Assembly: GCA_947426265.1 (NCBI GenBank)
Contig: CANEDJ010000026.1
Location: 1 to 19,446, forward strand
Reading direction: 5' to 3'
DNA: 19,446 nt
Source of the DNA: MGBC102946 sp022793145
Lineage (GTDB): Bacteria > Bacillota_I > Bacilli_A > RF39 > UBA660
Positions 1-7,337 of the stretch are shown here, piece by piece. Numbering within the stretch: the stretch's first letter is position 1; each line of letters starts with the position of its first letter. The notes beneath the pieces are model-generated. The model ran no database searches and was not told the DNA's origin. It saw nothing but the letters and a program-made list of their open reading frames with translations. Both the position numbers and the translations under genes were made by a program.

Positions 1-43
1 GACAAAAAAAGTAGCATATTCTTTTTGAATATACCACTTTGTC
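1..43 (-). terminator. Intrinsic terminator of the helicase gene
   Basis: On the minus strand a 14-bp stem (arms at 27-40 and 8-21, all paired with two G-U wobbles) closes a loop of five A and runs into seven consecutive T. It lies 40 bp after the helicase stop codon. A second, weaker hairpin (54-59 with 72-77) lies between them but has no T-run. Confidence 0.8.
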
Positions 44-82
44 AACAGTCTGAAGCAAGCAGAAAATTCTACTTGCTCTTAT

Positions 83-2440
83 TTATCCTATTTTTACACT
101 ATCATGCCAAATAATTTCTCTTATAAAATCTGATTGATAATTGATTTGTTTTGGACACATAATATAAACTTTATTCTTTGTTCTTGTAAGTGCCACATAG
201 AAAAGTCTTCTTTCTTCTGGATAATTCACAAAACTTTTCTCTTCTTTATTTCGAATAAATTTTATAATATTATGATCTTCTATTTTACTTGGAAATCCAT
301 AAGTATCATCTAATACATTTAATAATACAACTTGATCATATCCAAGCCCCTTTGCACTATGAACAGTTAAAAATTCTAATTTCATATCTGGCTTTTCTTT
401 TAAAATAATAGAGTCATAAGATCCTTTTTTAAAATATTTAGAATTTAATATATTATCAATATCTTTTTTGTATCGCCCTAAAAGTAAAACTTGATGTTCT
501 GGATTTTCTTCATAAATTTTTAATAAGGCTTCTCGTAATTGTTCTGGAAGATTGTTTACCTCATTTTCTAAATCTTCATCATATTCTACTAATTCTACTG
601 GTTTTTCTAAATGTTTATCTGACGATAACTCTTTTTGAAACTGTTCAATATTTTGTCCAACAAATTCTCCTGCTAAATCAATCAATTCTTGACTATTTCG
701 ATACGTTTTTGTGATCTTTACAATTTCTGCATATCCCATTGATTCATAAAATTTCGTAAATAATTCTACATCAGATCCTGAAAATGAAAATATTGCTTGC
801 CAATCATCTCCTACTGCTACAATTTTTGCATTAAATAAATCTGATAAACGCTTTGCAAAATGGTAACGTTGCTCAGAAATATCTTGATATTCGTCAATAA
901 TTACGTATTGATAATTTAAATCTTTATATTGTTCTTTCAATGTTTCCATATTATGATATGCAAAATTAATCATATCTGAAAAGTCAATTTGATTTTTTTC
1001 ACGAATGTCTAATTCATACTGCAAATAGAAAGCTCTCATAACTTGAAGCTGCTTTCTTAATTTTTCATCTTCTATCTCCTTAATCATTCTTTCTAAATCT
1101 TCTTTTTGATAGTTTTGTTCTTTAAACAAAGTAATAAATTTCATAACCAAATGTAGAAAGTTAAAAAATAAAGAATCTTCTGAAGTCTCCATTAAGCGAT
1201 AAAACAACTCTTTATCAGTACGCTTATGTTTATGAACATATTTTTCATCTAATGCTTTAGATAATTCTGGAAGATAACTTGTCTTTTCCTCATACTGACC
1301 AAATAATTCTATAAAATCTGTCTGATACTCATTATGAACTGCTCTTTTTCTAAAAATACCAATTCGATAATCATTATCATAACAATTAATTTGATTGTCT
1401 TTTCCCAGTTTAGCAAGTCCATAATATTCAATATAAATAGAATCTCCTCCATCATGAACTGTAAAATCTGGTTTATAGGTTCTATTATAGTTTAATTTTT
1501 CTGGATATAATTCTTCATAAGAATAATTAATATTATTTTTGTATAAATAGTTAGCAATTTTAACTTCACCTTCTGATTTTACATATTCTCCATTAATAGT
1601 TTTATTATATTTCATTCTACTTCTTGTTCTTTTTACTACTTCTTTTGCTAAATCGTTTTTACATTCTTCATATTTTAGTTCAGTATAATAATTCCAATAA
1701 TCTTCAAAGTTTTCATACTCTAAACATTTTTCATCAAAATGAATTTCTTTTGGGAAGGCCTCCATCAATGATTTTAATAATTGTTTATCTGGAAATACAA
1801 TATTTTTTACATAACTTGCCAATAATTGATATTGACCTGCATTTCCTATAATAGAGACTTTTTCTTTTTTTATTTTTCTTATGAAATCGGCACCTAATTT
1901 GTGAAATGTTAATACAGATACTCCAAGCTTAAAATCTTCATTGATTCTCTCATCTAATTCATCAGCCGCTTTATTGGTAAATGCTAAAAGAATGATTTGC
2001 TTTGGATCTACTTTTCTCTTTTCTACTAAAAATTTTACTTTAGCAGCAATCGTTGTTGTTTTTCCACTCCCAGCTCCAGCAATTACTAAAGAATAATCTT
2101 CATCTATTAAAATTGCTTTTCGTTGTTCTTCATCTAATTTAATATTTGAATCTACTTCATCAAACATATGGTCAAAATAATCTTTATATTCCTCTAACTT
2201 TCTTTGAACAAATTTTTCATTATGGCCATCTATCATTTGGTAACCATTTTGACTTAGTTCCTTCATTCTTTGATAAATTTCTGAGTTTTCTTCAACATAT
2301 TTTGAAAAGTTTTGAAAATAATCTTGATACTTATCTATAAATTTATCATATCGTTTTTTAGAAATATATTGATCCTGATTATTTAAATCATCAAAGTCTT
2401 TTAAACAAGCTTCCATGCTTTCTGTAATCATTTCTACCAT
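83..2440 (-). CDS. UvrD/HelD-like SF1 DNA helicase with an inserted nuclease-like segment
   Basis: Superfamily 1A ATP-dependent 3'-5' DNA helicase of 785 aa, expected to act in the cytoplasm in repair or recombination. Walker A is GAGSGKT (about residues 122-128), Walker B is IIDEYQD (about 520) and the C-terminal helicase motif VALTRTKNKVYI is present near 755. About 100 residues inserted between motifs 1A and 1B (roughly 285-385) carry E290, PD at 324-325 and IEYYG at 337-341. That spacing resembles a PD-(D/E)XK fold and a similar insert occurs in E. coli helicase IV (HelD). The ATG at 2440 is preceded by AGGGTGA at 6 nt. It has its own promoter and terminator, so it is a single-gene unit and probably older chromosome beside the island. 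Family confident; helicase IV versus another UvrD-like subgroup less so. Confidence 0.9.
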   Translation of the reverse strand: MVEMITESMEACLKDFDDLNNQDQYISKKRYDKFIDKYQDYFQNFSKYVEENSEIYQRMKELSQNGYQMIDGHNEKFVQRKLEEYKDYFDHMFDEVDSNIKLDEEQRKAILIDEDYSLVIAGAGSGKTTTIAAKVKFLVEKRKVDPKQIILLAFTNKAADELDERINEDFKLGVSVLTFHKLGADFIRKIKKEKVSIIGNAGQYQLLASYVKNIVFPDKQLLKSLMEAFPKEIHFDEKCLEYENFEDYWNYYTELKYEECKNDLAKEVVKRTRSRMKYNKTINGEYVKSEGEVKIANYLYKNNINYSYEELYPEKLNYNRTYKPDFTVHDGGDSIYIEYYGLAKLGKDNQINCYDNDYRIGIFRKRAVHNEYQTDFIELFGQYEEKTSYLPELSKALDEKYVHKHKRTDKELFYRLMETSEDSLFFNFLHLVMKFITLFKEQNYQKEDLERMIKEIEDEKLRKQLQVMRAFYLQYELDIREKNQIDFSDMINFAYHNMETLKEQYKDLNYQYVIIDEYQDISEQRYHFAKRLSDLFNAKIVAVGDDWQAIFSFSGSDVELFTKFYESMGYAEIVKITKTYRNSQELIDLAGEFVGQNIEQFQKELSSDKHLEKPVELVEYDEDLENEVNNLPEQLREALLKIYEENPEHQVLLLGRYKKDIDNILNSKYFKKGSYDSIILKEKPDMKLEFLTVHSAKGLGYDQVVLLNVLDDTYGFPSKIEDHNIIKFIRNKEEKSFVNYPEERRLFYVALTRTKNKVYIMCPKQINYQSDFIREIIWHDSVKIG

Positions 2441-2467
2441 ATGATATCACCCTATCCTACTATTAGT

Positions 2468-2496
2468 AGTATAACATTTATAAAAAAAGATGTAAA
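2468..2496 (-). promoter_or_regulatory. Sigma-A-type promoter of the helicase gene
   Basis: On the minus strand TTTACA (2496-2491), a 17-bp spacer and TATACT (2473-2468) lie about 30 bp upstream of the helicase ATG. A short dyad, TACTATTAGTA, covers the expected start of transcription near 2460 and could be an operator. Confidence 0.6.
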
Positions 2497-2583
2497 TTGA
2501 TAGATAGAAAAAATGAGTTTAGGAAGTGTAAAATCAAAGTGGTAATTACATAAATTCAGCACCTGGCGATAGTCAATGTGTAA

Positions 2584-2718
2584 CTATTTTATTTTTTTAT
2601 ATTCTTTATATAGTTCATCAACTATATATTTCAAAACTTCTTTTTGCTCATCAGTAAAATTAACATTTGATTGTATTAACAATTTCAATGCTAATTTTTC
2701 AAATTCATCTTTAGTCAT
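2584..2718 (-). CDS. Small 44-aa protein following the Mrr-type endonuclease
   Basis: Short reading frame of 44 codons with a good ribosome binding site (AGGTGA, 5 nt before the ATG) and a start only 10 bp after the Mrr stop codon, so almost certainly co-transcribed with it. The product is charged and probably all-helical: it begins MTKDEFEKLALKLL and ends with a lysine-rich tail, and has no membrane segment or cysteine. I do not recognise the family. Its position suggests an accessory or regulatory partner of the endonuclease, but that is inference from context only. Confidence 0.6.
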   Translation of the reverse strand: MTKDEFEKLALKLLIQSNVNFTDEQKEVLKYIVDELYKEYKKIK

Positions 2719-2728
2719 TTTACATCAC

Positions 2729-3637
2729 CTACAGCATTTCAAAATAATCATTATCGATTTTTTTAATATCATAAGAATAGTTGATTTGAACACCAACATT
2801 GTATTCAATCATTAACTTTGTTAAATCTTTTCCATTAATTAAAATTATCGTATGAGATAAATTATTTGCATACTCTTTTGCTTCTTTAGTAAAATCAGAT
2901 GTTGTGATAAATATTCCTTTATTAGATTTTTTTGCTGATAATGCTCCAACAAATTTTTGCAATTCAGGTCTGCTTACATTTTCATTCCATCTTTTAGCTT
3001 GAACATATATTTTGTCTAGTCCTAATTTATCCTGATTTATAATTCCATCAATTCCTTCGTCACCTGATTTTTTTGTTACAATATTAAAATTATTATTTGG
3101 ATCTCCATATCCCATTTTAGTCAAAACATCCATAACTAACCTTTCAAAATAATATGGATCTTTTTCTAATATTATTTCTAACAAATCATCAGCTAATTGT
3201 TCATTTATTTTTTTGTAAATCTTGTCTATTTCTTCTTCTGGAGTATTATCATCATTCTTTTCATTATTGTTAATAGAAATATTTGAATCATTATCTATGT
3301 TACTAAATGAACGGTATTCCTCGTATTGTGATAACAATTTTTTATCAATTCGTTTTGGTTTGGTTTTTAATAGTGCTTGTCCTCTACTAGTAATTTTATA
3401 TTCTCCTCTTTTTACTGTATTTAATAATAAAGATTTTTTTAAATAAGTTAAAGACCAATACACTCTATTAGCGACTAGCGTTTGTTTGCCACTTGGAACA
3501 GTTAATTTTATATCATTATCATCTAATTTAAAATAATTTATTGCTACATCCATACATTCGCTAGTAGTATGAATGTTATTATCAGAAAACAAGTTCAAAA
3601 CGGGTAACATAAAACTTTGAAATTCTGGTACTGCCAT
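2729..3637 (-). CDS. mrr: Mrr-type (type IV) restriction endonuclease
   Basis: Restriction endonuclease of 302 aa; Mrr-family enzymes cleave modified DNA. The N-terminal half (residues 1-95, beginning AVPEFQSFMLPVL) matches the Mrr N-terminal winged-helix DNA-binding domain. A low-complexity linker rich in N, D and E follows (about 105-140). The C-terminal catalytic domain has the PD-(D/E)XK signature: E165 in an FERLV helix, D197 in EGIDG, and Q213-A-K215 in VQAKRW, with the typical RPELQKFVGAL helix after it. The ATG at 3637 is chosen over an upstream ATG at 3709 because AGAGGTGG precedes it and the homology begins there; the extra 24 residues are asparagine-rich and unlike the family. It is divergent from the membrane protein gene and followed by a 44-aa gene. 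Substrate modification cannot be read from sequence. Confidence 0.88.
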   Translation of the reverse strand: MAVPEFQSFMLPVLNLFSDNNIHTTSECMDVAINYFKLDDNDIKLTVPSGKQTLVANRVYWSLTYLKKSLLLNTVKRGEYKITSRGQALLKTKPKRIDKKLLSQYEEYRSFSNIDNDSNISINNNEKNDDNTPEEEIDKIYKKINEQLADDLLEIILEKDPYYFERLVMDVLTKMGYGDPNNNFNIVTKKSGDEGIDGIINQDKLGLDKIYVQAKRWNENVSRPELQKFVGALSAKKSNKGIFITTSDFTKEAKEYANNLSHTIILINGKDLTKLMIEYNVGVQINYSYDIKKIDNDYFEML

Positions 3638-3656
3638 AAAACCACCTCTCAATATA

Positions 3657-3700
3657 ATTCTACCACAATTATTGTTATTATTTAATGAAAATGATAAAAT
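3657..3700. promoter_or_regulatory. Divergent promoter region between mrr and the membrane protein gene
   Basis: Plus strand: TTGTTA (3672-3677), a 17-bp spacer and TAAAAT (3695-3700) precede the membrane protein gene. Minus strand: an extended -10, TGGTAGAAT (3665-3657), lies close before mrr. The two signals overlap within 45 bp, so the genes may be co-regulated. Confidence 0.35.
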
Positions 3701-3726
3701 ATATAACAAATTTATGGAGGTATATT

Positions 3727-4671
3727 ATGCTAAGTTTTATTTTAAATAATTTTATATTTGATTTTATTATTTGTCTATTAGTTTTAATTAATTTTATCTT
3801 AACAACTATTATAGATCATAAGCAAATAAAAAATGATTTATATAGTATTAAAAAAATAAACATTGTTTTAAAGTGCAAATTAACAATTATACTATTAACA
3901 TTAGTAACGTTTATGGTATTCATATATAACAAATTTACTAATTATATAAACTTAATAATTTATTTTATTATTCCTTTTATTTTTCTAATTAAAAATTTAT
4001 ATAATATGTATATGAAAAAACAATCTTTATCAATTGATAACAAATATTCTATATTATGGTCTGCATACATTTTTATTGTATTCTTTTCATCACAAGCAAC
4101 ACCAATTTATTACAAATCATTATCACCACTTAATCATGAATTTAAAGAATTTCTTCTTATCTTATATTTATTAACAAAAATAATATTATTTGTTTACATG
4201 TTCTTCACCAATATTGCAATTTTGATTTCTAATATTAACATATTAAAACCAATAAAATTAACAAAAAAACATAAAACTGTCCAATATTACAAGATTAAGG
4301 ATTATGATTTTATTTTGTACAAAAAGTATAAGCATATAGGTCTATTTATAGTAGACTTTATAATTTATTTCTTACTTTGTGTACCAACAATCATTTTGAA
4401 CTTATTACTTGTATTAATCCTAAAAACTATTTCTAAATTCAAATGTTTTTTTAAATATATTATCTACAAAATGTATGACTTTGATAGCAACAATAATAAA
4501 ATAATTAAAAAAATTACCAATATATCTATAATCACTGCTTTTTCTATGGTATATATAATTATTATTATAAATAAATCAATATTTATATCTCAAAACATAG
4601 TTGACATTTATAATTTCATATCAACAGTAATATTAATTCCATTTATTTATGATAGCATTAAATCAAAATAA
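3727..4671 (+). CDS. Polytopic membrane protein of unknown function
   Basis: Integral membrane protein of 314 aa and the only long plus-strand gene in the window. Hydrophobic segments lie at roughly 5-29, 50-67, 73-90, 107-125, 141-171, 204-234, 265-283 and 290-307, giving about eight membrane spans. Lysine-rich loops lie between them (173-203 and 233-262). No enzymatic motif is visible. The start at 3727 is chosen because GGAGG lies 6 nt before it; an in-frame ATG at 3685 falls inside the promoter. Base composition is even more AT-rich than in its neighbours. It is divergent from mrr and ends in its own terminator. A membrane effector working with the nuclease is possible, but so is an unrelated cargo gene. 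I do not recognise the family. Confidence 0.75.
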   Translation: MLSFILNNFIFDFIICLLVLINFILTTIIDHKQIKNDLYSIKKINIVLKCKLTIILLTLVTFMVFIYNKFTNYINLIIYFIIPFIFLIKNLYNMYMKKQSLSIDNKYSILWSAYIFIVFFSSQATPIYYKSLSPLNHEFKEFLLILYLLTKIILFVYMFFTNIAILISNINILKPIKLTKKHKTVQYYKIKDYDFILYKKYKHIGLFIVDFIIYFLLCVPTIILNLLLVLILKTISKFKCFFKYIIYKMYDFDSNNNKIIKKITNISIITAFSMVYIIIIINKSIFISQNIVDIYNFISTVILIPFIYDSIKSK

Positions 4672-4684
4672 TGCTATTTTTTTA
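4652..4684 (+). terminator. Intrinsic terminator of the membrane protein gene
   Basis: A perfect 9-bp stem (ATAGCATTA at 4652-4660 with TAATGCTAT at 4669-4677) closes an 8-nt loop and runs into seven T. The stop codon lies in the second arm. Confidence 0.85.
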
Positions 4685-4708
4685 TAAGTAGTTTATTATT
4701 TATGTATT

Positions 4709-4735
4709 AACTTCTTCCCAACTTGGAAAAAAGTT
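4709..4735. repeat. Imperfect dyad at the 3' end of the serine recombinase gene
   Basis: AACTTCTTCC (4709-4718) and GGAAAAAAGTT (4725-4735) form an imperfect inverted repeat round CAACTT. It ends one base before the recombinase stop codon. It has no proper T-run, so it is a poor terminator. It may be a recombinase attachment half-site; no matching second copy was found in the window. Confidence 0.3.
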
Positions 4736-6301
4736 TTAATTATTCAATATACTAAATTTATATACTATTTTGACATTTCTATCCTTGTCGATAATAATTT
4801 TGTCTATTAATGCTTGTAACAGTTCCCTTGATGGATTTTCAATATCAACAAGTTGCTTTATTTTATCTTCATATTCTTTTAAGTCATTTTTATTTACTTT
4901 CTCTTCTTTTTTATTATTTCGTAATTTCTCTATTTCATATCGTATTTTATTCAATGAATTTTCTGTATCTTTTGTAATTCTTATGAAAGTTTCTTCTGAA
5001 ATTACACCTTTAAACTTATCTTGATAAAGCATATCTAATTTATTTACATATTCTTTTTCTCGTTTTTTAAGTTCATTAATTTGTTCATTAACTTGATTAT
5101 CTTTCTTCTTACTATTTATTGCATCTTTAGATAACTCAGTAATATTTAAACTATCTATATATTGCTTGCAAGTATTTTTAATAACTTCTAGCAAAGCAGC
5201 TTCAAGTTTATCATATGGACTAAAATGTGGTTCACACATTCTTCTTCTAGGATCTCTTGAATACCTATTACAGTTAATAGTCCAATAATTATGATTTTTT
5301 TTATAAGATACTGTTAAAGTATTACCACACTCTTTGCAATATAGTGAGTTTTCAAATAATCTCTTATCACGATTAGTAATATTAGATTTAGTGGTTCTTT
5401 TAACATTATTTTGCACACTTTCAAATATATATCTATCGACTAAAGCTTCATGAGTATTTGGAACTACATCCCAATTACTCTTAGGTAAAGCCTTTTTCTT
5501 TTTAGATTTATAAGACACTTTAGTCTGTGTACTTTGAACCATATCACCAACATACATCTGATTCTTTAATATCTTTTTAACAGAAGAAATAGTCCACATT
5601 TCATTATACTTACCTTTAGAATTAGGATTTTTCCTTTTTAAACTACCTGGTGTTTTAATTTTATTATCATTCAAATAAGTAGTTATATTAGATAACCCAA
5701 CTCCATTACAAGCCATTTCAAATATCTTCTTAACTACAGGTGCATATTCTGGATCTGGTATTAAGTGTCCTTTATCTTCTGGATCTCTTAAGTAACCATA
5801 ACTAGGCATACCACCTATAAACTTACCATTCCTTCTCTTATCATTTAGAACATTACGAATTTTAACAGAGTTTTGTTTACTATAATAATCATTACAAGCA
5901 AATATAAATGTTGATGAATCATTACTAGCTTGATTAATAGCATTATCATATCCTTCCTGCATAGAAATAAATCTTATTCCATTTTCAGGAAAGAAATTTT
6001 CTACATAATAACCAGTTAAAATATGATCTCTGCCTAATCTAGACATGTCTTTAACGATAACTAAATTGATTTTCTTACTTTTAATATCATCAATTAATCT
6101 TTGAAATCCAGGTCTATCAAAGTTAGTACCTGAATAACCATCATCAACATATTCATCAATAAAGACAAATCCTTTTTCTTTTACATAATTCATTAGTATA
6201 TTTCTTTGATTAAGGACACTCTCACTATCTGATTCGTAAGATTTTCCTTCATCTGCTTCAGATAATCTTATATAAATTCCTGCTTTATAATATTCTGGCA
6301 T
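4736..6301 (-). CDS. Large serine recombinase (TnpX/TndX-like)
   Basis: Site-specific recombinase of 521 aa of the kind that integrates and excises Tn4451-like transposons, conjugative elements and phages without homology. The N-terminal resolvase domain (about 5-150) has catalytic S14 in YIRLS, the DDGYSGTNFDRP motif (53-64) and KDMSRLGRDH (84-93) with the supporting arginines. A recombinase domain follows (about 165-290). The zinc ribbon has C322, C325, C344 and C356. A long charged coiled coil spans about 395-480. All key residues are present, so it is probably active. The ATG at 6301 has no nearby ribosome binding site; the closest, GGAAGGAG, lies about 30 nt upstream inside a micro-ORF, and no alternative in-frame start exists. 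It ends an operon that begins near 7331 and points outward, as expected for the end of an element. Confidence 0.93.
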   Translation of the reverse strand: MPEYYKAGIYIRLSEADEGKSYESDSESVLNQRNILMNYVKEKGFVFIDEYVDDGYSGTNFDRPGFQRLIDDIKSKKINLVIVKDMSRLGRDHILTGYYVENFFPENGIRFISMQEGYDNAINQASNDSSTFIFACNDYYSKQNSVKIRNVLNDKRRNGKFIGGMPSYGYLRDPEDKGHLIPDPEYAPVVKKIFEMACNGVGLSNITTYLNDNKIKTPGSLKRKNPNSKGKYNEMWTISSVKKILKNQMYVGDMVQSTQTKVSYKSKKKKALPKSNWDVVPNTHEALVDRYIFESVQNNVKRTTKSNITNRDKRLFENSLYCKECGNTLTVSYKKNHNYWTINCNRYSRDPRRRMCEPHFSPYDKLEAALLEVIKNTCKQYIDSLNITELSKDAINSKKKDNQVNEQINELKKREKEYVNKLDMLYQDKFKGVISEETFIRITKDTENSLNKIRYEIEKLRNNKKEEKVNKNDLKEYEDKIKQLVDIENPSRELLQALIDKIIIDKDRNVKIVYKFSILNN

Positions 6302-6308
6302 CTGTATT

Positions 6309-6343
6309 AAAGTGTTATATAATTTTTACTCTCCTTCCACTTT
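6309..6343 (-). promoter_or_regulatory. Hairpin enclosing the only ribosome binding site of the recombinase
   Basis: On the minus strand AAAGTG (6343-6338) can pair with CACTTT (6314-6309), with GGAAGGAGAG in the loop. The recombinase ATG follows 7 nt after the stem. The hairpin could shorten the effective gap between ribosome binding site and start, or mask the site. Confidence 0.3.
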
Positions 6344-6409
6344 GTATAACAAATTAAAGCCACTTAAAGTATAACACATTAACTTAATTACATCTATGAT
6401 GTCAGACAT
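6326..6409 (-). CDS. Micro-ORF of 27 aa just upstream of the serine recombinase
   Basis: ATG reading frame of 27 codons beginning MSDIIDVIKLMCYTLSG. It overlaps the end of the preceding 30-aa frame by 8 bp. Its last codons contain the GGAAGGAGAG ribosome binding site nearest the recombinase, and its stop lies 24 nt before the recombinase ATG. It has no ribosome binding site of its own, so translation would depend on coupling. An extended -10-like TGTTATACT also lies inside it (TATACT at 6373-6368). The family is not recognised; it could be a small protein or only a coupling leader. Confidence 0.35.
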   Translation of the reverse strand: MSDIIDVIKLMCYTLSGFNLLYKVEGE

Positions 6410-6494
6410 TATTAATCACACTTTTTATATATTTAGATACCAGTTCTTTGAAATTAGGAGAATCATTTTTAAAAGTTTCAGTTATATTAAACAT
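6402..6494 (-). CDS. Micro-ORF of 30 aa in the recombinase operon
   Basis: Reading frame of 30 codons beginning MFNITETFKNDSPNF, with a good ribosome binding site (GAGGTGG, 3-4 nt before the ATG). It overlaps the 14-codon frame before it and the 27-codon frame after it, and lies between the HTH gene and the recombinase on the same strand. The product is predicted helical and hydrophilic. No family is recognised. The strong ribosome binding site makes this the most credible of the three micro-ORFs. Confidence 0.45.
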   Translation of the reverse strand: MFNITETFKNDSPNFKELVSKYIKSVINNV

Positions 6495-6531
6495 AAGCCA
6501 CCTCATTTAAATTTATGACTTGTTTAAACAT
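6487..6531 (-). CDS. Micro-ORF of 14 aa after the HTH gene
   Basis: Frame encoding MFKQVINLNEVAYV. AAAGGAGG lies 14 nt before its ATG, farther than usual. Its stop overlaps the start of the 30-aa frame, giving a chain of coupled short frames. This may be a translational leader and not a functional protein. Confidence 0.25.
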   Translation of the reverse strand: MFKQVINLNEVAYV

Positions 6532-6554
6532 ATTATTTATTCAATCCTCCTTTA

Positions 6555-7067
6555 TTACTTGAAATTTTTTAATATATCTTCTAATTCTTTTACTTCCTCA
6601 TCTGTCATTTTTTCTGATTCAATTTTTATGCCATGCCAATATTCATTACCTTCATCATCAACTGAATAAATATCATTTAATATATCTTTTTTATTATTTT
6701 TATATTTATTATAATGGTTAAAATTATTTTGAATACTAGCATTAACATTTTCTTGAATACTTGTTATTCTTTTCTTTAATACTTCAGATAACCTAATTAT
6801 TCTTTTTGAATTATTTTTTTCACTATTATTGATTTCTATATCAATATAGTTATATTTTGATAAACTACTTATACTTTTTGATATTGTAGGCTTAGTACAG
6901 TCGAATTTATCCATAAAATATCTGTTAGTAGGCCAACAATATCCATTTTTCTTACATAGTGACACTATTTCAATTAACAATACTCTTTCTAAAAATGTTA
7001 ATCTATTATCTCCTAATACTGCTTCTGGTATTACTAAACTTATAAAAGGTTCAATATCTTTTATCAT
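6555..7067 (-). CDS. Helix-turn-helix protein (HTH_36-like), mobile-element regulator or replication protein
   Basis: Protein of 170 aa. The first 90 residues resemble the HTH_36/replication-initiator N-terminal winged helix: RLTFLERVLLIEIVSLC is followed by a GYCWPTNRYFMDKFDCTKPTISKSISSL segment, in which the recognition helix is CTKPTISKSISSLSK. The C-terminal half is rich in N and K and ends in an acidic helix (about 150-170). Such proteins occur in phages and integrative elements as regulators or replication helpers. The ATG at 7067 has a weak site (GGAAAG) and lies inside a leader micro-ORF, so it is probably translated by coupling. An in-frame stop shortly upstream rules out an earlier start. 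It is the first full gene of the operon that ends with the serine recombinase. Confidence 0.75.
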   Translation of the reverse strand: MIKDIEPFISLVIPEAVLGDNRLTFLERVLLIEIVSLCKKNGYCWPTNRYFMDKFDCTKPTISKSISSLSKYNYIDIEINNSEKNNSKRIIRLSEVLKKRITSIQENVNASIQNNFNHYNKYKNNKKDILNDIYSVDDEGNEYWHGIKIESEKMTDEEVKELEDILKNFK

Positions 7068-7107
7068 TATCTTTCCAATATAAGATTATCAAATTTAGTA
7101 GTTCCAT
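7051..7107 (-). CDS. Leader micro-ORF of 18 aa overlapping the start of the HTH gene
   Basis: Frame MELLNLIILYWKDNDKRY with one of the strongest ribosome binding sites in the window (GGAAGGAGG, 5 nt before the ATG). Its stop lies 14 bp beyond the ATG of the HTH gene in another frame. This arrangement is typical of translational coupling: ribosomes that finish the leader can restart at the weak HTH start. Confidence 0.45.
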   Translation of the reverse strand: MELLNLIILYWKDNDKRY

Positions 7108-7146
7108 TATATCCTCCTTCCTTTACCAGTATTTCTAGGAACACGT

Positions 7147-7239
7147 AAAAAGAACTGGACATATCAATCCATAGCAAAAACAAGGGAATATTATCCAATC
7201 TTGTTTGTTGGAATCAATATGTACAGTTCTATATGAACT
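7147..7239 (-). promoter_or_regulatory. Attenuator-like leader hairpin with a competing alternative stem
   Basis: On the minus strand the 13-nt arm at 7229-7217 pairs with 7164-7152 (one mismatch), with a further inner stem (CTTGTTT at 7200-7206 with AAACAAG at 7178-7184). The hairpin runs straight into TTTTT (7151-7147), so it has the form of an intrinsic terminator in front of the HTH-recombinase genes. AGTTC at 7239-7235 can pair instead with GAACT at 7229-7225, the start of the same arm. The two folds exclude each other, as in transcription attenuation. No T-box or known riboswitch motif was seen. Confidence 0.5.
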
Positions 7240-7268
7240 TTAAATTATAGATTATTCACCTATTACTT

Positions 7269-7290
7269 GTGTCTAAATACTACATGACAC
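7269..7290 (-). repeat. Leader dyad GTGTC/GACAC
   Basis: GTGTC (7269-7273) and GACAC (7286-7290) form a short inverted repeat in the untranslated leader, between the promoter-proximal dyad and the attenuator-like hairpin. Role unknown. Confidence 0.3.
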
Positions 7291-7310
7291 TATATGTTTA
7301 TATATTTCAT

Positions 7311-7332
7311 TAGTCACATTCCCAAGTGACTA
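7311..7332. promoter_or_regulatory. Dyad at the transcription start of the HTH-recombinase operon
   Basis: TAGTCAC (7311-7317) and GTGACTA (7326-7332) form a perfect 7-bp inverted repeat just downstream of the -10 box, where the transcript should start. This is the usual place for an operator, perhaps for the HTH protein encoded downstream. Confidence 0.4.
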
Positions 7333-7337
7333 CAATA

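Noticed and set aside
54..77. Second terminator after the helicase gene
   Set aside because: The hairpin is reasonable but has no T-run on either strand; the hairpin at 8-40 explains termination better.
2497..2583. Non-coding RNA or attachment site between the helicase and the 44-aa gene
   Set aside because: The stretch is short and contains no convincing hairpin, T-run or repeat of other parts of the window.
3638..3709. Longer mrr with a start at 3709
   Set aside because: The additional 24 codons are asparagine-rich, lie across the divergent promoter, and the ATG at 3637 has a strong ribosome binding site and the family's normal N-terminus.
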